Shown: positions 46,603 through 54,054 of the stretch, one piece after another
Position numbering within the stretch: position 1 is the first letter of the stretch
How the letters are laid out: each line of letters opens with the position of its first letter
Assembly (NCBI GenBank): GCA_905198865.1
Contig: CAJKEB010000001.1
Span: 24,671 to 88,670 of the forward strand
From: an uncultured Eubacteriales bacterium
GTDB taxonomy: Bacteria; Bacillota; Clostridia; Monoglobales; Monoglobaceae
DNA length: 64,000 nucleotides
Direction: 5' to 3'
The notes under the pieces: generated by a model
What the model saw: only the letters and a program-made list of their open reading frames with translations
Database searches by the model: none
Told to the model about the DNA's origin: nothing
Made by a program: the position numbers and the translations under genes

Positions 46603-46632
46603 GTAATATTTTGTTAATCGCTATCATATGAT
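46603..46632 (+). promoter_or_regulatory. sigma-E type sporulation promoter of spoIIID
   Basis: GTAATATT (46603-46610), a 14-bp spacer and CATATGAT (46625-46632) match the mother-cell sigma-E pattern (GTMATATT, N13-15, CATACAnT) at nearly every position. It lies about 30 bp before spoIIID, a classical sigma-E target in Bacillus. Confidence 0.75.
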
Positions 46633-46661
46633 ATACAAAGATATATCAGGAGGCGGGAAAT

Positions 46662-46922
46662 GTGAGATATTACATTGAAGAGAGAACCATAGAGCTTGCA
46701 AAATATATAATAGAAAATAAATGCACAGTAAGAGAGGCGGCAAAAAAATTCGGTATTTCAAAGTCTACGGTACATAAGGATGTCACTCAAAGGCTGCAAA
46801 AGATTAATATAAATTTAGCTAACGAGGTAGGCGCTATATTGCTTGAAAATAAACGTGAACGTCACTTAAGGGGCGGTCTTGCCACACGAGAAAAATATAA
46901 GCATTTGCGTGAAGTAGGTTAG
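46662..46922 (+). CDS. spoIIID: stage III sporulation transcriptional regulator SpoIIID
   Basis: This 86-aa mother-cell DNA-binding protein starts at the GTG after AGGAGG. It contains the helix-turn-helix CTVREAAKKFGISKSTVHKDVTQRL and the basic C-terminal helix ENKRERHLRGGLATREKY that contacts DNA. Length and sequence match SpoIIID closely. It tunes sigma-E and sigma-K regulons. Preceded by a sigma-E promoter and followed by a weak terminator. Confidence 0.97.
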   Translation: MRYYIEERTIELAKYIIENKCTVREAAKKFGISKSTVHKDVTQRLQKININLANEVGAILLENKRERHLRGGLATREKYKHLREVG

Positions 46923-46939
46923 CTTTTTATTGTGTTAAC

Positions 46940-46970
46940 TGCCGTGCCATTGATTGGTGCGGTATTTTTT
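46940..46970 (+). terminator. terminator after spoIIID
   Basis: GCCGTGCCA / TTGGTGCGGT pair with wobble bases and are followed by ATTTTTT. Between here and the citrate synthase start at 47230 lie two promoter-like sequences and a leader hairpin. Confidence 0.6.
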
Positions 46971-47026
46971 ATATTTAATAATTAAAATATGATTTAAGTA
47001 ATTATATAAATGATTTTGTTTTGTAT

Positions 47027-47054
47027 TTGTACATTATGTAGATTTTTGTATAAT
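47027..47054 (+). promoter_or_regulatory. upstream sigma-A promoter of citrate synthase
   Basis: TTGTAC (47027-47032), a 16-bp spacer and TATAAT (47049-47054). Confidence 0.5.
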
Positions 47055-47101
47055 ATTATTATAAACTCTATTAATTTTTTGTTAATTTTTCATTAAAATA
47101 A

Positions 47102-47130
47102 TTGACTAAGTATTTTTGTAAAGCTATAAT
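47102..47130 (+). promoter_or_regulatory. proximal sigma-A promoter of citrate synthase
   Basis: TTGACT (47102-47107), a 17-bp spacer and TATAAT (47125-47130). The transcript would begin just before a hairpin at 47142-47175 (ACTGC/GCAGT and GCACG/CGTGC with a one-sided bulge). Confidence 0.75.
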
Positions 47131-47229
47131 AAAAATATTAAACTGCGGCGCTGCACGGAAATGAACGTGCGCAGTATAATTCGAAATAGTTGAACATAAG
47201 TCTAAAATACTAATAATGGAGGTTATTTA

Positions 47230-48585
47230 ATGAAAAGAATTGCAACAATTTCAAACGAAGTATTTGAACTTGCTGATAAGTGTGTTAAGAACAGTGCGAT
47301 TGATCCCGATTTGTATAATAAGTATGAGGTAAAGCGCGGTCTGCGTGATATAAACGGTAAAGGAGTATTAACCGGCTTAACCGAGATTTCCGAAATACAT
47401 TCGTCAAAAATTGTGGATGGCAAAACAGTTCCGTGTGACGGTGAGCTGTATTATCGCGGATATAATATTGAAGAGCTGGTAAAAGGCCTGAACGGCCGCA
47501 GATTCGGATTTGAAGAAACAACTTACCTTTTACTGTTCGGAGAATTACCGACACAGGATGAACTCAATAAGTTTATCGGTCTGCTGTCACAGTATAGAGA
47601 GCTTCCGACGTCTTTTGTCCGGGATATTATATTAAAGGCGCCGAGCAGCGACATGATGAATACGCTTGCACGAAGCGTATTGACGCTTTATGCCTATGAT
47701 CCAAAGGCAAATGATACGTCAATACCTAATGTGTTGAGACAATGCTTGCAGCTTATCGCTTTGTTTCCGCTTTTTTCAGTATATGGTTATCAGGCGTATA
47801 ATCATTACTATGCGGGTAACAGTTTATTTATTCACAGGCCTGAGCCAAGCTATTCTACGGCTGAGAACATTTTGCATTGCCTGCGCCCGGACGGCAAGTT
47901 TACAGATATTGAGGCGAAAATCCTTGATATCTCTTTGATGCTGCACGCCGAACACGGCGGCGGTAATAACTCAACCTTTACAACTCATGTTGTGACAAGC
48001 TCGGGCACCGATACGTATTCGGTTATTGCAGCATCGCTCGGTTCGCTCAAGGGTCCGAAGCACGGCGGCGCCAATATAAAGGTAGTCGATATGTTTGAAG
48101 ATATCAAAGAGAATGTAAGCGACTGGACGGATAAAGGCGAAATCAAGGATTATCTTTCAAAAATGCTTGACGGTGAAGTATTTGATAAGGCAGGCTTGAT
48201 ATACGGAATGGGTCATGCTGTGTACTCAAAGTCAGATCCGAGAGCTAAAATTTTCAGCACTTTTGTAAAAAATCTTTCAGTTGCAAAGGGCAGAGAAAAA
48301 GAATACGGTCTGTATTCCTTAATTGAAACTCTTGCGCCGGAAGTTATTGCTGAAAAACGAAAGATATATAAGGGTGTCAGCGCCAATGTTGACTTTTACA
48401 GCGGCTTTGTCTATAAGATGCTTGATTTACCGACTGAACTCTTTACACCAATCTTTGCCATTGCGAGAATTTCCGGCTGGAGCGCCCACAGACTTGAAGA
48501 GTTGATTAATGCCGGAAAGATTATTCGTCCCGCTTATAAGAGTGTATGTGAGAGAAGAGAATACACTGATATAAGTAACAGATAG
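47230..48585 (+). CDS. citrate synthase
   Basis: This 451-aa enzyme condenses oxaloacetate and acetyl-CoA. Active-site blocks are present: HAEHGGGNNSTF, GPKHGGANIKV and YGMGHAVYSKSDPRA, with the Asp/Arg end region MLDLPTELFTPIFAIARI. The N-terminal ~40 residues form the extension typical of the Clostridial form. No aconitase or isocitrate dehydrogenase gene adjoins, so it probably feeds glutamate synthesis in an incomplete cycle. The ATG follows GGAGG. Confidence 0.95.
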   Translation: MKRIATISNEVFELADKCVKNSAIDPDLYNKYEVKRGLRDINGKGVLTGLTEISEIHSSKIVDGKTVPCDGELYYRGYNIEELVKGLNGRRFGFEETTYLLLFGELPTQDELNKFIGLLSQYRELPTSFVRDIILKAPSSDMMNTLARSVLTLYAYDPKANDTSIPNVLRQCLQLIALFPLFSVYGYQAYNHYYAGNSLFIHRPEPSYSTAENILHCLRPDGKFTDIEAKILDISLMLHAEHGGGNNSTFTTHVVTSSGTDTYSVIAASLGSLKGPKHGGANIKVVDMFEDIKENVSDWTDKGEIKDYLSKMLDGEVFDKAGLIYGMGHAVYSKSDPRAKIFSTFVKNLSVAKGREKEYGLYSLIETLAPEVIAEKRKIYKGVSANVDFYSGFVYKMLDLPTELFTPIFAIARISGWSAHRLEELINAGKIIRPAYKSVCERREYTDISNR

Positions 48586-48608
48586 TTTAAAAAATAATTA
48601 AAAAAATG

Positions 48609-48637
48609 CTTGACAAATAAAAATGTATGTGTTATTA
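48609..48637 (+). promoter_or_regulatory. sigma-A promoter of perR
   Basis: TTGACA (48609-48614), a 17-bp spacer and TATTAT (48632-48637). Confidence 0.8.
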
Positions 48638-48652
48638 TATGAATATAAAACA

Positions 48653-48667
48653 GTAATGATTATCATT
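48653..48667. promoter_or_regulatory. Fur/PerR-type operator overlapping the perR transcript start
   Basis: TAATGAT-T-ATCATTA is a perfect 7-1-7 palindrome 16 bp downstream of the -10 box. It matches the form of Fur-family boxes. Its place between promoter and start codon fits autoregulation by the product of the gene at 48688. Confidence 0.8.
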
Positions 48668-48687
48668 ATTGTTTATGGAGTGATTCT

Positions 48688-49080
48688 ATGAAACGAAGCA
48701 AACAGAGAGAAGCTATTCTTGAAACTCTCTATTCAACAACCACTCATCCTACAGCTGATTGGATATATGATGAGGTGCGCAAGAAGATACCGAATATAAG
48801 TCTCGGTACGGTTTATAGAAACCTTAATGTTTTATCATCGGAGAACAAAATTACCAAAATTAGTACCATTGGTGAACAATGCAGATATGATGGCGATGTT
48901 CATCCGCATAATCATTTTGTTTGCAAGATTTGTCAAAAGGTGATGGATATTGATGTCGATTATGACAATTCAATAAGCGTTGATGCTGAAAAGTCGTTTG
49001 ATGGAATTATTGAATATCATACGCTGTTATTCTTCGGCGTATGTAAAGATTGTCTTGATGACACTCAAAATAATGTTTAA
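48688..49080 (+). CDS. perR: Fur-family peroxide-type repressor (PerR-like)
   Basis: This 130-aa regulator has the winged helix (HPTADWIYDEVRKKIPNISLGTVYRNL) and the C-terminal metal domain with HPHNHFVCKICQKVMDI and the second Cys pair GVCKDC, forming the structural zinc site C-x2-C/C-x2-C. His and Asp residues around DGDVHPHNHF fit the regulatory iron site. The gene directly downstream is reverse rubrerythrin, a well-known PerR target in Clostridium, which favours PerR over Fur or Zur. A palindromic box lies in its own leader. Confidence 0.88.
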   Translation: MKRSKQREAILETLYSTTTHPTADWIYDEVRKKIPNISLGTVYRNLNVLSSENKITKISTIGEQCRYDGDVHPHNHFVCKICQKVMDIDVDYDNSISVDAEKSFDGIIEYHTLLFFGVCKDCLDDTQNNV

Positions 49081-49123
49081 AAGTATTATTTATAATATTA
49101 ATATATTTTAGGAGGTAATTATT

Positions 49124-49666
49124 ATGAAAAAATGGGTTTGCGGTGTATGCGGATATATCTATGAAGGTGAAGTTCCACCTGAGCAGTGTCCTCAGTGTAA
49201 GGCACCGAGCAGTGCTTTTAAGGAAAAGGCAGAAGGACTTTCATGGGCTTGTGAGCACGTAATTGGTATAGCTAAGGATGTAGATCCGAGAGTTATCGAA
49301 GGACTTCAGGCTAATTTCGCAGGTGAATGTACAGAGGTTGGTATGTACCTCGCAATGAGCAGACAAGCGATTCGTGAGGGGTATCCGGAAATCGGAGCTT
49401 TCTATCAGCAGGCAGCATATGAAGAAGCTGAACATGCAGCAAAGTTTGCAGAGCTTCTCGGCGAAGTTGTACATGCTGATACAAAGAAGAACCTTGAACT
49501 CAGAACAGAGGCTGAGTGTGGAGCAACAGAAGGTAAGCTTGAGCTTGCTAAGCTTGCAAAAGAACTTGGCTATGATGCAATTCATGACACAGTTCATGAG
49601 ATGGCTAAGGACGAAGCAAGACATGGCAAGGGCTTCGAGGGTATGCTTAAGAGATACTTTGGTTAA
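49124..49666 (+). CDS. reverse-type rubrerythrin (peroxide/oxygen scavenger)
   Basis: This 180-aa protein has the rubredoxin domain at the N-terminus ([12 protein letters not shown], then [11 protein letters not shown]), the reverse of classical rubrerythrin. The diiron four-helix domain follows with the ligands in [23 protein letters not shown], and [13 protein letters not shown]. Such proteins reduce hydrogen peroxide and oxygen in anaerobes. It starts 43 bp after perR with its own GGAGG and is likely in its regulon. It is the last chromosomal gene before the integrated element. Confidence 0.95.
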   Translation: MKKWVCGVCGYIYEGEVPPEQCPQCKAPSSAFKEKAEGLSWACEHVIGIAKDVDPRVIEGLQANFAGECTEVGMYLAMSRQAIREGYPEIGAFYQQAAYEEAEHAAKFAELLGEVVHADTKKNLELRTEAECGATEGKLELAKLAKELGYDAIHDTVHEMAKDEARHGKGFEGMLKRYFG

Positions 49667-49744
49667 ATCTGGATACAGATAAATAAACCTCGATACGCTA
49701 AGAAAGCAAGTATTTATGCGGCTCCCTGAGGGTTGAACACGAAA

Positions 49745-49780
49745 TGCGGTTAACGAATTGACGTTAACCGTATTTTTTTG
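49745..49780 (+). terminator. rho-independent terminator upstream of the integrase
   Basis: CGGTTAACG / CGTTAACCG with a 6-base loop followed by TATTTTTTTG. A larger inverted repeat, CCTCGATAC (49688-49696) and GTATCGAGG (49780-49788), encloses it. Confidence 0.8.
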
Positions 49781-49803
49781 TATCGAGGTGTATTTTTGCG
49801 TTT

Positions 49804-49925
49804 CGTGGGACAGGCGTGGGACAGATTGAAAAAATCCCGAAAAATTAAGTCTGTCCCACGAAAACGCCCGAAACCCGCACCACTACGGCGTTTTCGGCAC
49901 TTCAAAAATTTTTTTCGTGGGACAG
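49804..49925. repeat. CGTGGGACAG repeat cluster upstream of the integrase
   Basis: CGTGGGACAG occurs at 49804-49813, 49815-49824 and 49916-49925 in direct orientation and at 49851-49860 inverted. Between them CGAAAACGCC (49859-49868) and GGCGTTTTCG (49887-49896) form another inverted pair. The cluster covers much of the 318-bp gene-free stretch between rubrerythrin and integrase. It may hold integrase arm-binding sites or the element end. Confidence 0.7.
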
Positions 49926-49984
49926 GTTAGATTTCCTTGTCTGATATGTTAAAATATTTTTATTGTTTATCAGGAGGAATAATT

Positions 49985-51163
49985 ATGCAGGGTAGTGTTA
50001 GAAAAAAGAGAGATAAGTGGACTTACCGCATTGATGTAGGCTATATCGACGGCAAGCGAAAGCAGATTGAAAAGGGCGGTTTTCTCACAAAAAAAGAAGC
50101 CGTTGCCGCAATGAATGATGCAATTTTTCTATTTAATCACACAGGGGATTATGCAGAAAATAAAGAAATCAGCTTTGATGAATTGTTTAATGAGTTTATC
50201 GAAAAAGAAGCTAATGCCACACGAGCCTATGCCACCATAAAGCGATATAAATCTTTATACAACAACCACTTTAAGGAAGCATTTGGTGCATACCTTGTGT
50301 ATAGAATTTCTGCGACTATGATTGAGGATTTTATAAATGAGAAAACTCCACAATACAGTGAGGAATATGTAAAAGGTTTCTATAAGCTGTTGACGGTATT
50401 ATTCGGCTATGCTCACAAGAGGAAATACACCAAGAAAAATGTAATGAGTGAGGTTACTCCTCCGCCGGATCCACGGCATGTTGGAGAGATTTATACATAT
50501 TCCCAGGAGCAAATAAATGCTATGACACAGCGGTTGCAGGGTACAAATGTTATAGTTTCATATTACATAGCATTGAATACCGGGCTTCGGGAAAGTGAAG
50601 TTTTTGGATTGCAATGGAGCGATGTTGATTTTGAACACAAAAAAATCAAGGTCTGCAAGCAGCTCTTATTTCAGGACAGAAAGTGGTGTTTTTGTCCTTT
50701 GAAAACAGTAAATGCTTACCGCAGCGTAAACATTACAGATGAATTTGCTTCTTATCTGAAAAAATTAAAAGCAAAACAAGAGGATGAACGCGCATTGTAT
50801 GGTGACGGTTATAAACGTAATTATGTTACGGACAGACTTGTGCGAAACAAAGAAAAGCTGTTAAAAATTGATGACTTCATCAATGTAAAGCCTAATGGTG
50901 AAATGCTTACGAGCAACAGTATAAAATTTTTGTCGAGAATTATAAAAGAGGATTTAGGTATTCCTTTTAAATTCCACAATCTTCGACACACTTTTGCGTC
51001 CGTTCTTGCTGAAAATGGGGTAAATCCCAAATATGTTCAAAGTATGCTTGGACATTCAAAATTGGAGTTTACCTTGAGATATTATACTCACATTACAGAG
51101 AAAATGAGCGAACAGGCAGTCAAAGCTATTGACTCATCTATTGCTTTTTCATATAAAATTTAA
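49985..51163 (+). CDS. int: tyrosine recombinase/integrase of the conjugative element
   Basis: This 392-aa integrase starts at the ATG preceded by AGGAGG; a longer frame adds 16 residues without a ribosome site. An AP2-like arm-binding N-terminus (GSVRKKRDKWTYRIDV) and a SAM-like core-binding domain (about 65-165) are followed by the catalytic domain with the first Arg in TGLRESEVFGLQW, HNLRHTFASVLAENG (His-x2-Arg), LGHSKLEFTLRYYTHI (His and the nucleophile Tyr). It cuts and joins the att sites during excision and integration. It resembles the Tn1549/Tn916 Int family. Confidence 0.95.
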   Translation: MQGSVRKKRDKWTYRIDVGYIDGKRKQIEKGGFLTKKEAVAAMNDAIFLFNHTGDYAENKEISFDELFNEFIEKEANATRAYATIKRYKSLYNNHFKEAFGAYLVYRISATMIEDFINEKTPQYSEEYVKGFYKLLTVLFGYAHKRKYTKKNVMSEVTPPPDPRHVGEIYTYSQEQINAMTQRLQGTNVIVSYYIALNTGLRESEVFGLQWSDVDFEHKKIKVCKQLLFQDRKWCFCPLKTVNAYRSVNITDEFASYLKKLKAKQEDERALYGDGYKRNYVTDRLVRNKEKLLKIDDFINVKPNGEMLTSNSIKFLSRIIKEDLGIPFKFHNLRHTFASVLAENGVNPKYVQSMLGHSKLEFTLRYYTHITEKMSEQAVKAIDSSIAFSYKI

Positions 51164-51237
51164 TAACATCGGATTGAGGCACTGTTAAATAAATGCAGTG
51201 CCTTTTTTGTTACAAAAATTCAGGAAGGAGGTTCACT

Positions 51238-52125
51238 ATGTCAGTATTCAGAATTGAGAAAAACAAAAATTATACGGTGATGTCAAATCACCATTTGAGA
51301 AACAAGGAGTTATCACTTAAATCAAAGGGGCTGCTTTCTCTGATGCTCAGCTTGCCGGAGGAATGGGATTATACCCTTAAAGGCTTATCAATCATCTGCA
51401 AGGAAGGAATTGACGCTATCAGGATATCTATCATTGAGCTTGAGAAGCAGGGATATATTGAGCGCCGCAGAAATCGAAACACAAAAGGTCAGCTCACGAA
51501 TACCGAATATATTATTCACGAGTCCCCTATAACCGTTACACCAAAGTCGGAAAAACCTACATTGGAAAATCCAATCTTGGATAACCCTATATCGGAAAAA
51601 CCTATGTTGGAAAATCCAATATTGGATAATCCTACGCAGGAAAAGCCTACGTTGGAAAATCCAACGCAAATAAATAAAGATAAAACAATTAAAGAAAAAA
51701 TAAATACTGATTGTATTAAATATCAATCTATCAATCCATCAGAACAAACAAATTCGGATGAGCGATTGATTGAAAGATATAATAAAACAAAATCAGAAAT
51801 CAAAGCGCAAATTGATTATGATACGCTGATACTCTCAAATAACAAGGACATCATAAACGACATTGTTGAGGTGATGACTGATGTTATGGTTGTTGACACA
51901 AAGTATTATGTTATCGGCAAAAAAGAAATACCGGCTGAACTGGTAAAAATACGATACAAACAGCTTAACTACGGTAAAATCGAAGCGCTTATGCTTGATC
52001 TCAATGATTTGACGCACATAATCCGCAGTAAGACTCCGTATCTCATATCAGCATTATATAATGCGGCAAATACGGGCGAAACATCAATGACCAACAGAGT
52101 CAGACGCGATATGTACAGAATGTAG
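51238..52125 (+). CDS. element replication initiator / replisome organiser (DUF6017 type)
   Basis: This 295-aa protein starts at the ATG after GGAGG. Residues about 1-95 form a winged-helix domain (LSLKSKGLLSLMLSLPEEWDYT, then GIDAIRISIIELEKQGYIERR) as in phage and plasmid replication initiators. A linker of short repeats follows (SEKPTLENPILDNP and variants, 51550-51670). The C-terminal ~110 residues (LVKIRYKQLNYGKIEALMLD) correspond to the DUF6017 domain common in these elements. It probably opens the element's origin after excision. Confidence 0.88.
   Translation: MSVFRIEKNKNYTVMSNHHLRNKELSLKSKGLLSLMLSLPEEWDYTLKGLSIICKEGIDAIRISIIELEKQGYIERRRNRNTKGQLTNTEYIIHESPITVTPKSEKPTLENPILDNPISEKPMLENPILDNPTQEKPTLENPTQINKDKTIKEKINTDCIKYQSINPSEQTNSDERLIERYNKTKSEIKAQIDYDTLILSNNKDIINDIVEVMTDVMVVDTKYYVIGKKEIPAELVKIRYKQLNYGKIEALMLDLNDLTHIIRSKTPYLISALYNAANTGETSMTNRVRRDMYRM
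51547..51668 (+). repeat. imperfect 15-30 bp repeats in the initiator linker
   Basis: Units built on (S/Q)EKPxLENPxLDNP recur here, coding for a proline-rich linker. Repeat number may vary between relatives of this element. Confidence 0.7.
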
Positions 52126-52136
52126 AGGAGGATATT

Positions 52137-52274
52137 ATGTTAGGAATTATTATTGCATTTATTGCCGGGAGCGTAGTCAGTGTATTTACGATGTGCTGTT
52201 GTCAGCTTGCCGGACGAGCCGACAGAGAACGGGAGAAATTACAACATAAAGCCGATATTCAAAATAGTCAGTAG
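52137..52274 (+). CDS. DUF3789 small membrane protein
   Basis: This 45-residue protein starts at the ATG after GAGGAGG, 11 bp past the initiator stop. It has one membrane helix (LGIIIAFIAGSVVSVFTMC) followed by a basic and acidic tail with the RADRE motif. DUF3789 proteins sit between initiator and ParB genes in many Clostridial conjugative elements. Function is unknown. Confidence 0.8.
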   Translation: MLGIIIAFIAGSVVSVFTMCCCQLAGRADREREKLQHKADIQNSQ

Positions 52275-52309
52275 CGGCTTTATCATAAAGCAGAACGGAG
52301 GTGATAACA

Positions 52310-53191
52310 ATGCCGTCAAAAAAGAAACAGCCAAGCGATACTCAAATCGTAGAAATGAAACTCACGGAGCTTCACCCGTTCAAAAATCATCCGTTTAAGG
52401 TTTTGGACGATGAGCTTATGCAGCAGACAATAGACAGCATTTCACAAGTCGGAGTGCTTTCCCCTGCCGTTGTTCGTCCCGACCCCGGCGGTGGTTACGA
52501 AATAATATCGGGACACCGCAGACTACACGCCTGTGAAGCAGCAGGGCTTGAAACAATGCCTGTCATTGTAAAAGACCTCACAGACGATGAAGCAGTAATC
52601 TTTATGGTGGACAGCAATTTGCAGCGTGAAAATATACTGCCAAGCGAACGCGCGCTTGCGTATAAAATGAAAATGGAAGCCCTGAAACATCAAGGAAAAC
52701 GCGATGATTTAACTTTCCGACAAAATGTCGGAAAGTCGTGGACGGTCGAAAAGCTGTCGCGTGATACCGGTGAACACCCAAGAAAAATTGAAAGATATAT
52801 CCGACTTGCAAACCTTGAACCAACACTTTTGGAAATGGTTGACAGCAAAGAAATATCTTTTACCCCTGCCGTAGAGCTTGCGAGCCTTTCGCAAGAGGAA
52901 CAGCAGGGTTTTTTAGATGCAATGGAATATTCGCAAAATTCGCCGTCGCTGTCACAAGCGCAGCGCATAAAGAAATTAAGCAAAAGCGGCAAATGCACGG
53001 TCGAAGCTATGCGCGAGATTATGTCAGAGGAAAAGAAAAGCGAGCTTGATAAAATCACAATCGAACCCGACGAAATCAAAAAATATTTTCCCCGTTCATT
53101 TACGCCGAGCCAAATGAAAAATACGATTTTGAAGCTTTTGGAAACGTGGATGAAGAACAGAGCCAAAAAAAGAAACACAGAGAGGAGTTAA
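52310..53191 (+). CDS. ParB/RepB-like nuclease-domain protein
   Basis: This 293-aa protein starts at the ATG with GGAGGTG upstream. The ParB/Spo0J N-terminal domain is clear: LHPFKNHPFKV, GYEIISGHRRLHAC and DSNLQRENILPSERA (the CTPase box region). The central helix-turn-helix with WTVEKLSRDTGEHPRKIERYIRL follows, and a Lys-rich C-terminus. Within conjugative elements such proteins are thought to aid maintenance or regulation. No ParA partner is adjacent, so segregation is unproven. Confidence 0.88.
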   Translation: MPSKKKQPSDTQIVEMKLTELHPFKNHPFKVLDDELMQQTIDSISQVGVLSPAVVRPDPGGGYEIISGHRRLHACEAAGLETMPVIVKDLTDDEAVIFMVDSNLQRENILPSERALAYKMKMEALKHQGKRDDLTFRQNVGKSWTVEKLSRDTGEHPRKIERYIRLANLEPTLLEMVDSKEISFTPAVELASLSQEEQQGFLDAMEYSQNSPSLSQAQRIKKLSKSGKCTVEAMREIMSEEKKSELDKITIEPDEIKKYFPRSFTPSQMKNTILKLLETWMKNRAKKRNTERS

Positions 53192-53195
53192 ACCG

Positions 53196-53357
53196 ATGAA
53201 TACGCTATTATGTCCAAAATGCAAAACAGGAGTGGAGAGCTACAGACTTGATCCGAAAAGCCCGATGTGTCCGTATCTTTCTTCCCACAACGGCGAGAAA
53301 TGTCCCTTTTTCGTTCCCATAAAAGAAAGCGAGGCGAACGACGATGAAGGAGTTTGA
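53196..53357 (+). CDS. small zinc-ribbon-like protein
   Basis: This 53-aa protein starts at the ATG after GAGGAG, 4 bp past the ParB gene. Two cysteine pairs, LCPKCKTG and MCPYL...KCPFFVP, form a probable zinc-binding unit. It overlaps the next start by 14 bp, so translation is coupled. Proteins like it occur next to DpnD/PcfM genes in related elements; function is unknown. Confidence 0.7.
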   Translation: MNTLLCPKCKTGVESYRLDPKSPMCPYLSSHNGEKCPFFVPIKESEANDDEGV

Positions 53358-53955
53358 GGTAACGATAACTGAAACGCTTGAAAAGACGGTGATTGTAGAA
53401 GCCGACTCAAAAGACGACGCCCTGCAAATAGCCAAGGATATGTGGAATGACGGCGATATTATCTTAGATGCTGACAGCTTCACGGGAGTTGAATATCATT
53501 CCGATAACGGCAAGGAAATTGAAAAAGAGAATAAGTTGGAAGTCCTGCTCGTAAAACCTGGTCAGTACGCTGAAATGGTTGAAATCGACGCAGGACTTTC
53601 TTCTATGCAGAGCGTAGTCAGCGGCAACATTGAAGCGATGCATTACTTTGACGAGCCTGTTGTTTTAATCTGCAACGAGGAAGGCAAAATAAACGGCTCG
53701 GAGCTTAACCGTGCAATAAAGGACGATAACGGCAAAGTTGTTGATATAGTTGCCGGAACATTCTTTATCTGCGGTGAGGGTGATGAGAACTTTACTTCCC
53801 TTCCGACAGAACACAGAAAAAAGTTTGAAAAGATGTTCAAGAACCCCGAAGCATTTTTGAAAATGGGACGCGGCATTATGTCGATACCCGTTGAGCCTAA
53901 GAAAGACGGTTTAGTCAAAACAGCGGAAATGAAAAACCACGGACAGGAGTTGTAA
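53344..53955 (+). CDS. DpnD/PcfM-like and DUF3846 two-domain protein
   Basis: This 203-aa protein has two parts. Residues 1-65 (FEVTITETLEKTVIVEADSK, then ALQIAKDMWNDGDIIL) match the DpnD/PcfM-like family. Residues about 68-150 (EVLLVKPGQYAEMVEID, then VLICNEEGKINGSELNRAI) match DUF3846. In many elements these are separate genes, so this may be a fusion. A C-terminal tail carries the acidic and basic end region. No function is known for either family. The DNA lies inside the same co-directional run. Confidence 0.8.
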   Translation: MKEFEVTITETLEKTVIVEADSKDDALQIAKDMWNDGDIILDADSFTGVEYHSDNGKEIEKENKLEVLLVKPGQYAEMVEIDAGLSSMQSVVSGNIEAMHYFDEPVVLICNEEGKINGSELNRAIKDDNGKVVDIVAGTFFICGEGDENFTSLPTEHRKKFEKMFKNPEAFLKMGRGIMSIPVEPKKDGLVKTAEMKNHGQEL

Positions 53956-54054
53956 TTATGATAAAGCAATATTTGATTTATCGGTGCAGACCGCCTTAGT
54001 GGAGTACCCTTTTGCAAGAGAAAACCACAAAATATTTTATGGAGGTAATAATAA

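Noticed and set aside
49667..49984. tRNA gene as integration target at the left end of the element
   Set aside because: No cloverleaf, anticodon stem or CCA-type end could be made out in this stretch.
52690..53178. Antisense frame opposite the ParB-like gene
   Set aside because: Opposite strand of a clear gene with conserved ParB motifs, no ribosome site.
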